DNA of 64,000 nucleotides, taken from contig NZ_ANNU01000013.1 in assembly GCF_000346615.1 (NCBI RefSeq), positions 1-64,000 on the forward strand. Direction: 5' to 3'. The stretch comes from Nafulsella turpanensis ZLM-10 (GTDB lineage: Bacteria; Bacteroidota; Bacteroidia; Cytophagales; Cyclobacteriaceae). Below are positions 28,760 to 37,424 of this stretch, in pieces. Each line of letters opens with the position of its first letter. Positions within the stretch are counted from its first letter, which is position 1. The position numbers and the translations under genes are program-made. The notes beneath the pieces were generated by a model that saw only the letters and a program-made list of their open reading frames with translations, had not been told where the DNA came from and made no database searches.

Positions 28760-31210
28760 TTATTCGGTTCGGAGGTTTTTTACCGGATTGGTCAGCGCAG
28801 CTTTAATGGCCTGAAAGCTTACTGTAACAAGCGCAATCATGACTGCTAAAAAGGTAGTCAGGGCAAAGACCTGCCATGAAATATCGACCCGGTAAGCAAA
28901 TGTCTGCAGCCATTCATGCATGATGTACCAGGCGATAGGAGAAGCCAGTACAACCGACACCACTACCAGCTTCAGGAAATCCTTCGACAGCAGGGCAACC
29001 AGGCTCGATACACTGGCACCTAACACTTTACGAATGCCTATTTCTTTAATTCGCTGTTCTGCGCTAAAGGTAGCCAGCCCGAATAAGCCCAGGCAGGAGA
29101 TTAAAATGGCAATAATGGTAAAATAGCGAATCATGCCAGCCAGCCGGCTTTCCGCCTCATAGTTCTTTTGAAAATCCTGATCCAGGAAACTGTACTCGAA
29201 AGGCTCGTTGGGGTTGAGAGCATTCCATCGCTCCTCTATTACCTGGAGTGTCTGCCCCATATTTCCCTGGTTTACATGCGCAATCAGGTAGTTATAGATG
29301 GGGGCATTAACCAGCAGAAAACCAAAGGGTTGAATAGGTACGCGTAAATCCTTAAAATGAAAATCATTTACCACTCCCACAATGTCGAACCTGTACTGTT
29401 CGCCTTCCCAGTCAAAGGCTACCCAGCTGCCAACCGCTTCTTCCGCTGAAGGAAAGCCAAACTCGGCAACCCCTTTTTCATTGAGAATAATATGATTATT
29501 GGTATCGGCAGGGAAATCCGGAGAAAATAAACGGCCTGCCACTGCCTTAAGTCCAAGAGTCTGGAGAAAGGAATCATCTACATGGGTAATCACAACAGAT
29601 TCTGCATTCTGTGCACTGCTCCCCTCTTTGTACATCAGCCAATCGGTAGGATTGGAGATGCCCGGGTAATTTAAGGAACCACCTACCGAACGTATCGATG
29701 TATGGCTGTTGAGTTGGGCTTTTAAAGAGGCGTAACTGCTTTTAGCCGTTTCACTCCTTAGTGGAATCACAATCTGCTGGTCTTTAATAAAGCCCAAATC
29801 TTTGGAGCGGAGGTAGCTCATCTGGTTCGAAATAATTACCGAAGCAATGATAAGTACCACTGATATGACGAACTGAAAAATAACGAGTCCTTTTCTTAGA
29901 GAAACTACTGAAAGAGAACTACTGAACCTGCCTTTTAAAACCTGTACCGGTTTAAAAGAAGAAAGGTAAAACGCAGGATAACTTCCTGCAATGAAACCTG
30001 TAATAATGGCTAAGAGAAAATAAACCCCCAGCAGGAAGCCATGTTGTTGAAAGGAAAGAATAATGTCTCTGCCCGAAAGCTGCTCAAACACCGGAAGAAA
30101 GACAACGGCCAGCACAATGGCAAAAATGAAAGCAACTAGTGCCATTATTAGAGATTCACCCAGAAACTGCCAGATGAGAAATGAACGTTCAGCGCCTAAA
30201 ACTTTCCGCACCCCCACCTCTCTGCTTCTTTTAGAAGAGCGGGAAGTGGAAAGGTTCATAAAGTTAATACAGGCAATCAGCAGCGTAAGTACAGCAATAG
30301 ACGCCAGAATACGGATATAGGTAAGGCTGCCGGCAGGTGTAACATTGCCCTCAATTTCGGAGGCCAGGTGAATATCCTCTATATTGGTGAGGAACAATTG
30401 TCGATCGCTCCCCCTGTTCTTCAATTCTTCACCCATATGCCTTTCCACAAAAGCAGGAAGCTTCTTTTCAAGCTGTTGTGCATCGCTACCTTCTTTCAGC
30501 AGAAAATAGGTGAAAAACATATTATTGTTCAGCAGGGTCGTACTGTTCAGGAAGAAATTCTCCAGCCCTCCTCCTCTCGGAGAAAGCAGGAAGCGGGCAT
30601 CGATATGAGAAGGAACGTTATGGGGACGAAACACCCCTGTAATGGTATAATCCCCATCACCATTGGTATTGCTGCTAATCCGGATGGTTTTATTCAGCGC
30701 AGATTCTTCCCCAAAGAGCTTTTCCGCAATTTCTTCTGTTACCACCACCGTGTTTGGGTTCTGTAGCGCAGTGGCAGGGTCTCCTTCAATAAAGTTATAG
30801 GCCAGCAATTTAAAAAGCGAAGGATCCGCAACATATCCTTTGCTTTCATAGAAAGATTTTACGTTCTCTCCTGACTCCTGGTACTGCAGTAGTGTTTTAT
30901 CATCCCTGAACAAGGAAAGCAGGCGGGCACTTTCTTCAATTTCCGGAAACTCCTGCTGCAGGGCAACGGCCAGGGCAGACGGTACAGTAGCCCGGTGCTC
31001 AAGCTCTCCTTCATTATTAAATACAGCACCTAACTGATAAAGACGCTCCCCTTTTGCATGGTAGGAGTCATAACTGTACTCGTGGTAGATGTACAGCGAA
31101 ATGAGCATGCAGCAGGTTAAGCCGATGGAAAGGCCCAGAACATTGATGAAGGAAAATCCCTTATGTTTCATCAGATTCCGAAATGCGACGGTTATATAAT
31201 TCTTTAGCAT
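28760..31210 (-). CDS. FtsX/MacB-like ABC permease (second in transcription order)
   Basis: 816 residues, the longest of the five. It opens MLKNYITVAFRNLMKHKGFS and has the same two-repeat layout. Coupling motifs are REVGVRKVLGAERSFLIWQF and KEIGIRKVLGASVSS. The first periplasmic domain is slightly longer than in the paralogues. It starts 10 bp after the stop of the first permease. The partner ATPase is probably the intact one at 33706. Confidence 0.92.
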   Translation of the reverse strand: MLKNYITVAFRNLMKHKGFSFINVLGLSIGLTCCMLISLYIYHEYSYDSYHAKGERLYQLGAVFNNEGELEHRATVPSALAVALQQEFPEIEESARLLSLFRDDKTLLQYQESGENVKSFYESKGYVADPSLFKLLAYNFIEGDPATALQNPNTVVVTEEIAEKLFGEESALNKTIRISSNTNGDGDYTITGVFRPHNVPSHIDARFLLSPRGGGLENFFLNSTTLLNNNMFFTYFLLKEGSDAQQLEKKLPAFVERHMGEELKNRGSDRQLFLTNIEDIHLASEIEGNVTPAGSLTYIRILASIAVLTLLIACINFMNLSTSRSSKRSREVGVRKVLGAERSFLIWQFLGESLIMALVAFIFAIVLAVVFLPVFEQLSGRDIILSFQQHGFLLGVYFLLAIITGFIAGSYPAFYLSSFKPVQVLKGRFSSSLSVVSLRKGLVIFQFVISVVLIIASVIISNQMSYLRSKDLGFIKDQQIVIPLRSETAKSSYASLKAQLNSHTSIRSVGGSLNYPGISNPTDWLMYKEGSSAQNAESVVITHVDDSFLQTLGLKAVAGRLFSPDFPADTNNHIILNEKGVAEFGFPSAEEAVGSWVAFDWEGEQYRFDIVGVVNDFHFKDLRVPIQPFGFLLVNAPIYNYLIAHVNQGNMGQTLQVIEERWNALNPNEPFEYSFLDQDFQKNYEAESRLAGMIRYFTIIAILISCLGLFGLATFSAEQRIKEIGIRKVLGASVSSLVALLSKDFLKLVVVSVVLASPIAWYIMHEWLQTFAYRVDISWQVFALTTFLAVMIALVTVSFQAIKAALTNPVKNLRTE

Positions 31211-31220
31211 GGCAGTGGAT

Positions 31221-33644
31221 TTATTCGATTCTTAAGTTTTTTACCGGATTTTTGAGGGCAGCTTTGATAGCATGGAAACCTACCGTAAGCAGGGCAATGG
31301 CCACGGCAGCAAAACCCGCAAGACCAAACACCCACCAGCCAATATCAATCCGGTAGGCAAAGTCCTGCAGCCAGCCCTGCATTAGGTACCATGCAATGGG
31401 CGAGGCAATAAGCAGCGATATCAGGACCAGCTTGACGAAATCCTGCGATAAAAGAACTACAATATTCTGTACACTGGCTCCCAGTACTTTCCGGATACCT
31501 ATTTCCTTTTTGCGGCGCTCCGCGGCATAGGCTGCTAAACCAAACAGGCCCAGGCAGCCCACAAAAATGGCCATTCCTGTAAAAATCCAGAGCAGGGCCC
31601 TTAGCTTATCCTCTGCCTTGTACATCTGCTCAAAACTGTCGTCAAGGAAGCCATACTCAAGCGGATACTCGGGTGAGAAGCTGTTCCAGGTGGTCTTCAC
31701 ATGTTCAAGTGTAGCAGCGATATCAGCTGTTTTCATTTTTACGGCCACTTTCCAGAAAGCCGGAGGAAAAATCTGGAGCACGGTCGGCTCTACCTCATCA
31801 TACAAACTCTTGTAATGGAAGTCCTTTACCACCCCAATAACCTGCCCTTTTTTAAGGGAATCGGCTGGTTCGTCCACCCATACTTCCCAATGCAAAGGCT
31901 GCCCCAGTGCTTCCTCGGGAGTGCCAAATCCCAGCTCCTTTACGGCTGTTTCATTAATAATAAAACCTTCTGTGGCATCGGTGGTAATTTCTTTTGAAAA
32001 ATCCCTGCCGGCGATAACTTCCACCCCCAGGGTTTTTATATAATCATGGTCTACCATTAACTGCGTAACAGAATACCGCTTATGCTCCCCTCCACGGGGC
32101 ACGATAATACCATCACCTGCCACCATATCTCCCGGAAAGCCATACCCTATGGACACGGAAGAAACCCCCGGAGATTGTAATAGCTGGTTTTTAAATGCCT
32201 CATAGTTCCCAACCATGTTTTCGCCCCTCATGGGGAAGAACATAATCTGTTCTTTTTCAAAACCCAGATCTTTATTATTCAGGAACTCTACCTGCTGGTA
32301 TACTACAATGGCGCTGATAATTAATAAAACGGAGACGGCAAACTGCAACACCACAAGGCCGTGCCGCAACCAGGGAATTTTCCCGGGCTGAACATTCCCG
32401 GCAGAGCCTCCTTTCAACACTTTCACAGGTTGAAAGCCTGATAAAACCATCGCCGGGTATAAGCCTGCAATCACTCCCACTATGATACTAAGGGAAACCA
32501 GCAGCAACAAAACTAGTGGGTTCAATACCGGGAGCGCCATCTGCTTTCCGGTAAAATCATTAAGCCACGGGAGCAGCAGCAGGGTGAGAAGTACTGAGAT
32601 TAAAACACTTATAAAGGCAAGGAGTATACTTTCGCTCAGAAACTGGAGGATGAGTTGGTTTCGGCTGGCACCAATGGATTTGCGCACTCCCACTTCCTTT
32701 GCCCGTTTAAGCGATTTGGCGGTGGCGAGGTTAACAAAATTGAAACAGGCAATTACCAAAATAAAAAGGGCAATCAGGCTCAGTCCCTTCACATAAGTAA
32801 TATTACCACGGACAGCCATATCATATTTAAAATCAGCCGAATAAAGGTGAATATTTTCTAATGGCTGAAATTGAGGCAAATACGTCATCCCACCTTCTTT
32901 CAGGATCGGATGAACGTCCTGTTCAACGAGCTTTTGAAACTTTGCCTCCAGGTTCTCGCCATTTACTCCCTTTTTGACTTTTACATAGGTAAATAAATTT
33001 TGCCAGGTCCAGCTTTGCATGCGCTCTTCCGGAAATCCCATGGTTTGCAGTGGAATTATATAATCGACTGCCAGGTGAAACTTAGGGTTGTTCTGGTATA
33101 CCCCTTTTACCTGAAAAGGATCGTTATCAATCAGGATTTCTTTACCTACCGGATTTTCAGTCCCGAAATATCTTTCTGCTAAAGACGTTGAAATGACAAT
33201 GGAAGTAGGATCAGCAAGGGCATTCTTCGGTGAGCCAAACACAAAGTGAAGTGGAAAAAACTCAAAGAACCCGGATTCAGCCGCAATGCCACTCCCCTCA
33301 TAAATTTGCTTCCCGTTCGCTTCGAACAGCACCTTCCACTGAATGTTAAAAAACCTTAGCGCCTCTTCCACTTCCGGAAATTCCTGCTCCAGTGTGGTGG
33401 CAAACATAGGCGGAGTAAAGGCCATATTTTCGGTCCCTTCACTTACGGTTGTCCGTTCGATATAAACCCGGTACACCTGTTCCCCTTCCGGAATAAACTT
33501 ATCATACTGCTGCTCATCCCATACAAAAAGAGCGATTAGGAGGCAGGCCGTGAGACCAAAGGTTAAGCCGGCAATATTCAGAAATGAAAAACTCTTCTGC
33601 TTCAGCAGGCTTCGGTAGGCTGATTTGAAATAGTTCTTTAACAT
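31221..33644 (-). CDS. FtsX/MacB-like ABC permease (first in transcription order)
   Basis: 807 residues opening MLKNYFKSAYRSLLKQKSFS, with two MacB_PCD and two FtsX regions and about eight TMs. Coupling motifs are KEVGVRKSIGASRNQLILQF and KEIGIRKVLGASVQN, and the C-terminus is NPVKNLRIE. It is the permease closest to the intact ATPase (61-bp gap) and the adaptor, so it is the best candidate for the ancestral core of the array. Confidence 0.93.
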   Translation of the reverse strand: MLKNYFKSAYRSLLKQKSFSFLNIAGLTFGLTACLLIALFVWDEQQYDKFIPEGEQVYRVYIERTTVSEGTENMAFTPPMFATTLEQEFPEVEEALRFFNIQWKVLFEANGKQIYEGSGIAAESGFFEFFPLHFVFGSPKNALADPTSIVISTSLAERYFGTENPVGKEILIDNDPFQVKGVYQNNPKFHLAVDYIIPLQTMGFPEERMQSWTWQNLFTYVKVKKGVNGENLEAKFQKLVEQDVHPILKEGGMTYLPQFQPLENIHLYSADFKYDMAVRGNITYVKGLSLIALFILVIACFNFVNLATAKSLKRAKEVGVRKSIGASRNQLILQFLSESILLAFISVLISVLLTLLLLPWLNDFTGKQMALPVLNPLVLLLLVSLSIIVGVIAGLYPAMVLSGFQPVKVLKGGSAGNVQPGKIPWLRHGLVVLQFAVSVLLIISAIVVYQQVEFLNNKDLGFEKEQIMFFPMRGENMVGNYEAFKNQLLQSPGVSSVSIGYGFPGDMVAGDGIIVPRGGEHKRYSVTQLMVDHDYIKTLGVEVIAGRDFSKEITTDATEGFIINETAVKELGFGTPEEALGQPLHWEVWVDEPADSLKKGQVIGVVKDFHYKSLYDEVEPTVLQIFPPAFWKVAVKMKTADIAATLEHVKTTWNSFSPEYPLEYGFLDDSFEQMYKAEDKLRALLWIFTGMAIFVGCLGLFGLAAYAAERRKKEIGIRKVLGASVQNIVVLLSQDFVKLVLISLLIASPIAWYLMQGWLQDFAYRIDIGWWVFGLAGFAAVAIALLTVGFHAIKAALKNPVKNLRIE

Positions 33645-33705
33645 GTCTTTGGATTTAAGGGAATGATTCTCTTAGGTAGCCAAGGCTGTTGCTGCCACAG
33701 CTTAA

Positions 33706-34383
33706 CTACACCATTATATCGGTCAGAACCGTCTGGCCGTCGAGCATGCGCACAATGCGGTGGCTGTAGCGGGCATCGTGCTCGGAGTGGGTTACCATTA
33801 CGATGGTCGTTCCCTGCTCGTTCAGGTCGGTAAGCAGTTCCATTACCTCATTGCCATTCGAGGAGTCAAGGTTACCGGTTGGTTCATCGGCCAGTATCAG
33901 GTGAGGCTTATTGACCACGGCCCGGGCCACGGCAACTCTTTGCTGCTGTCCACCAGATAACTGCTGCGGGAAGTGTTTCTGCCGGTGCATAATCTGCATT
34001 TTGTCCAGCACCTCCTCTACCCTTTTCCGGCGCTCTGATTCTTTTACACCCAGGTAAATCAGGGGTAGCTCCACATTTTCGAAAACCGACAGTTCATCAA
34101 TTAAATTAAAGCTCTGGAAAACAAAGCCGATGTGCTGCTTTCGGAGTGAAGAACGCTGCCGCTCATTAAAGTTGGCGACCTCTATACCATTGAACAGGAA
34201 GCTTCCGGAGTCCGGATCGTCCAGCAAGCCAAGAATATTGAGCAGGGTGGACTTGCCACAGCCGGAAGGCCCCATTACCGCTACAAATTCTCCTTCTTTT
34301 ACTTCAAGGTTAAGCTGGTTGAGGGCGGTGGTTTGCATTTCTTCCGTCCGGTAAACTTTCACGAGGTTCGTAATCTTAATCAT
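33706..34383 (-). CDS. ABC transporter ATP-binding protein (MacB/LolD type, intact)
   Basis: 225 residues with all catalytic elements intact: Walker A GPSGCGKST, Q-loop FVFQSFNL, signature LSGGQQQRVAVARAV, Walker [11 protein letters not shown]-loop NLDS and H-loop VTHSEHD. It belongs to the MacB/LolD clade that powers FtsX-type permeases through mechanotransmission. It lies between the adaptor gene (96 bp upstream) and the first permease (61 bp downstream). It is likely the energising subunit for several of the permeases. Confidence 0.95.
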   Translation of the reverse strand: MIKITNLVKVYRTEEMQTTALNQLNLEVKEGEFVAVMGPSGCGKSTLLNILGLLDDPDSGSFLFNGIEVANFNERQRSSLRKQHIGFVFQSFNLIDELSVFENVELPLIYLGVKESERRKRVEEVLDKMQIMHRQKHFPQQLSGGQQQRVAVARAVVNKPHLILADEPTGNLDSSNGNEVMELLTDLNEQGTTIVMVTHSEHDARYSHRIVRMLDGQTVLTDIMV

Positions 34384-34479
34384 ATTAATTCAAGTTTTGG
34401 CTGTAAAAGCAGTTTATTTGATTTCTACTAAATGTATTTTGTGTTGCCGTTTTAGCTAAAAGGAAGAGGTTCATACTTC

Positions 34480-35730
34480 CTACTCCAGCACCAGCTCCTG
34501 CATGTCTCCATAATTTTCATAGCTGGAGGTGACTACTTTATCTCCGGGCTCCAGGCCCGATAATACTTCATAATAGTCCGGATTCTGGCGGCCCAGCTGT
34601 ATTTCGGTACGATAAGCAGTGGAGCCGTCTTCATCGAGTTTAAAAACCCAGTTGCCGCCTGTTTGCTGATAAAAGCCTCCTTTTGCCAGTAATAAGGCCT
34701 CAGTTTCATCGCTCAGCGCCAGCCTTATTTGCAGGCTTTGTCCCCGGCGGATCCCTTCTGGTACTTCCCCGACAAACTCCATATCTACCTGAAAGCGGCC
34801 ATTCCGCACCTGGGAGTACACCTTTTTTACCTGCAGCTGGTAGGTCTTTCCGGAAAGGCGCGTTTCAGCCATCTGGCCAATAAAAACGCGGGAAATATAA
34901 TGTTCATCAATATCGGCCTGTACCTTAAAGCCGGTCGTTACATCAATCTGGCCGAGGCGATCTCCTTCATTTTTCGACTGCCCTATTTCTGCATCCAGGG
35001 CGGTTAGCTGCCCATCGATAGGAGCACGTACAATCAGGTCGTCTACCTTTCTGCGCATAAGTTCAAGGGTGTTGCGCATTCGAGCATAGGACTCCTCCAT
35101 CTGACTTAGTTGCTGCTCCATGGAAACAGAATCCTGGTGTAGGGTCCGCTGATTAAGCTTTTTGCGGTTCTGCTGAAACTGAAAGTTATTTTCAGATGCA
35201 AGAAACTCCTGCTTACTGATGACTTTCGCTTCATACAGCTTTTTGTTGAGTTCGTAGATCCTTTTCGCTTCTTCCCACGCATTGTCTACCTCGGCTTTCT
35301 GATTGAGCTGCTGAATAGAGTTTTGAACCGCATTATTCTTGGTATTCTGCATTTGGGTAAGCACCTGAAATACGGCAGTTTCCTGAACGGCAAGGCTAAG
35401 CTCCAGGTCGGTGTTGGAAAGACGCAGAATAGGCTGACCTTTGGTAACCATGGCCCCATCCTCCAGGTATTTCTCTTCCACTCTGCCACCTTCAAGGGCA
35501 TCGAGGTAAATTGTGGCTACCGGTAATACTGTTCCATTAATGGGTATAAATTCCTGAAAATTATCCTGATGTACTTCGCTGATGGTTAAGCGTTCTGCTT
35601 CTACATTCAGGCGGCTTTTTCCGGAGGCAAAAAACACACTGGCACCAATCAGCAAAACAAGTGCCGTGATACCTGCAATGGTCAGCACTCTTTTTTTACT
35701 CCACTTCTTTTTTTCGATAATCTGATCCAC
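34480..35730 (-). CDS. Periplasmic adaptor (HlyD/MacA-like membrane fusion protein)
   Basis: 416 residues. It has a short cytosolic basic N-terminus, one TM (about 16-37), a biotinyl-lipoyl-like half-motif (GGRVEEKYLEDGAMVTKGQP), a long alpha-hairpin coiled coil (about 115-230), a second lipoyl half (LIVRAPIDGQLTALDAEIGQ), then beta-barrel and membrane-proximal domains (GLEPGDKVVTS at the end). Such proteins link an inner-membrane ABC transporter to an outer-membrane channel, but no TolC-like gene is in the window. It is the first gene of the array, 60 bp after the inferred sigma-54 start point. Confidence 0.93.
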   Translation of the reverse strand: MDQIIEKKKWSKKRVLTIAGITALVLLIGASVFFASGKSRLNVEAERLTISEVHQDNFQEFIPINGTVLPVATIYLDALEGGRVEEKYLEDGAMVTKGQPILRLSNTDLELSLAVQETAVFQVLTQMQNTKNNAVQNSIQQLNQKAEVDNAWEEAKRIYELNKKLYEAKVISKQEFLASENNFQFQQNRKKLNQRTLHQDSVSMEQQLSQMEESYARMRNTLELMRRKVDDLIVRAPIDGQLTALDAEIGQSKNEGDRLGQIDVTTGFKVQADIDEHYISRVFIGQMAETRLSGKTYQLQVKKVYSQVRNGRFQVDMEFVGEVPEGIRRGQSLQIRLALSDETEALLLAKGGFYQQTGGNWVFKLDEDGSTAYRTEIQLGRQNPDYYEVLSGLEPGDKVVTSSYENYGDMQELVLE

Positions 35731-36068
35731 TTTTCTGTTTTATTTATCACAAGCCTAAGGCTGTGCTATTAAACTTTTTACTGAGGCTACTTAATTTGGC
35801 TGCAGAATAGATGCCAACTCTTAATTTCCTTGTTTTACAGCCATTTAGCTTATTTTCACCTGGAAAGAGCGTGCGAAACCGTACAGCAGGTGTTCGCTTT
35901 TGATACAGTTCCTTCCTGAAGAAGCAGGAGAATCGCTTGTTTTCAGCCTGTTGTAATAATGGCATAATTGTGGTTAATTGAATGGGTGAGGTAGGTGGCA
36001 TCAGATATGAGGAAAAGGTGGTGCCTGGCAGCTTAAGCCTCTTACCCGATACCTGAAATCCGATACCT
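35731..36068. other. Divergent regulatory region of the ABC array and its two-component system
   Basis: 338 bp between the adaptor gene and the sigma-54 regulator gene. It contains the -24/-12 element at 35800-35817. The remaining 250 bp up to the regulator gene is the expected location of enhancer sites for a sigma-54 activator; no clear repeat was picked out by eye. Confidence 0.5.
35800..35817 (-). promoter_or_regulatory. Putative sigma-54 (-24/-12) promoter of the adaptor/ABC array
   Basis: On the minus strand TTGGCATCTATTCTGCAG carries the hallmark GG (35815-35814), exactly 10 nt, then GC (35803-35802). TTGGCA and TGCA agree with consensus YTGGCAC-N5-TTGCW with small deviations. The start would fall near 35790, about 60 nt before the adaptor ATG. 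A sigma-54 activator gene is divergent next door. Confidence 0.65.
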
Positions 36069-37424
36069 ATGCTCCTAAAAAAAGCCTCCATACTGATTGT
36101 TGATGATGACACGGATGTGCTAACAGCAGTTCGTTTATTACTTAGACCGCAGGTTAAGGAAATCGTTACAGAAAAAAATCCTGAGCAGATACAATCACTC
36201 CTGCTTCATCATTCTTTCGATGTAATTCTGCTGGATATGAATTTTGCCAGCGCCATAAATACCGGTAACGAAGGGCTGTTCTGGTTAAGGAAAATTAAAG
36301 AGCAAAAACCTTCTGCCGCCGTCATCATGATAACCGCTTATGGCGACATCGACCTGGCTATCCGCTCCTTAAAAGAAGGTGCCTTTGACTTTGTGGTGAA
36401 GCCCTGGCACAATGAAAAGCTGCTCAATACCATTACAGAAGCCCTCCGGCAGAAAAACGAGAAAACCGGCTCCCGCAGCAAGGATCAGTCTCCGGTCATT
36501 GGCAGCGAACTACTTGGCGAATCGGCCGCCATGCAGGATATCTTTTTTAAGATCAGTAAGATAGCCCCAACCGATGCCAACATTTTAATTTTGGGAGAAA
36601 ATGGCACCGGAAAGGAGCTAATTGCAAAAGCAATCCACCAGCATTCTCTTCGTGCCGAAAAACCTTTTATTAAAGTAGATGTAGGCGCCCTGACTGAATC
36701 GCTCTTCGAGAGTGAACTGTTCGGCCATAAGAAGGGTGCTTTTACCGATGCCCGCGAAGATAGAAAAGGCCGTTTTGAGGAAGCCAACGGAGGCACTATT
36801 TTTCTGGACGAAATCGGCAACATTAGCTTACAGCAGCAATCAAAGCTGCTAAGTGTTTTGCAAAACAGGCAGGTGACCAGGGTCGGAAGTAATGAGGCAG
36901 TGCCTATTGATGTGCGCCTTTTATGTGCCACCAACCACTCTTTGGCGGAACTGGCCAATGAATCGCGCTTCCGGAAGGACCTTATTTACCGGATTAATAC
37001 CGTCGAAATTATATTGCCTCCTCTTCGAAAGAGAGGAAAGGACATTGTAGTACTGGCCAGGCATTTTATTAACCTGTACGCAAATAAATACCTCAAGTCT
37101 GCCCCTGAGCTGAGTCCTTCCGCAGAAGAAAAATTATTAGCCTACCATTTTCCCGGCAATGTGCGGGAACTGCAGTATGCTATTGAGCGGGCAGTTATTA
37201 TGGCCGACAAACCCAGGCTGGAGGCCAGTGATATTCTTTTTTCTCCCATTGAATCCGCGCCTGCAGAGGAAAATTTTCTCCAGCAGACAAACCTGGAAGA
37301 ACTGGAAAAGTCGACCATTTTAAGAGTGATAGAAAAGAATGGCGGCAATCTTTCGAAAGCCGCCATTGAGTTAGGAATTACCCGCACCGCCTTATACCGA
37401 CGATTAAGTAAATATGGAATTTAA
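36069..37424 (+). CDS. Sigma-54-dependent response regulator (NtrC family)
   Basis: 451 residues. A receiver domain (about 6-125) has acidic residues in LIVDDD (9-14), phosphoacceptor Asp56 in ILLDMNF, and Lys in VVKPW. The AAA+ domain (about 150-385) has Walker A GENGTGKE, the loop GAFTDA in place of GAFTGA (a variant I recall as common in Bacteroidota), Walker B GGTIFLDEI and an R-finger region. The C-terminal Fis-type HTH is NLSKAAIELGITRTALYRRL. It probably activates the sigma-54 promoter of the divergent ABC array on phosphorylation. It overlaps the kinase gene by 11 bp. Confidence 0.96.
   Translation: MLLKKASILIVDDDTDVLTAVRLLLRPQVKEIVTEKNPEQIQSLLLHHSFDVILLDMNFASAINTGNEGLFWLRKIKEQKPSAAVIMITAYGDIDLAIRSLKEGAFDFVVKPWHNEKLLNTITEALRQKNEKTGSRSKDQSPVIGSELLGESAAMQDIFFKISKIAPTDANILILGENGTGKELIAKAIHQHSLRAEKPFIKVDVGALTESLFESELFGHKKGAFTDAREDRKGRFEEANGGTIFLDEIGNISLQQQSKLLSVLQNRQVTRVGSNEAVPIDVRLLCATNHSLAELANESRFRKDLIYRINTVEIILPPLRKRGKDIVVLARHFINLYANKYLKSAPELSPSAEEKLLAYHFPGNVRELQYAIERAVIMADKPRLEASDILFSPIESAPAEENFLQQTNLEELEKSTILRVIEKNGGNLSKAAIELGITRTALYRRLSKYGI

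Noticed and set aside
36485-36958. 157-residue minus-strand frame inside the sigma-54 regulator gene
   Set aside because: Shadow of the AAA+ domain coding region.
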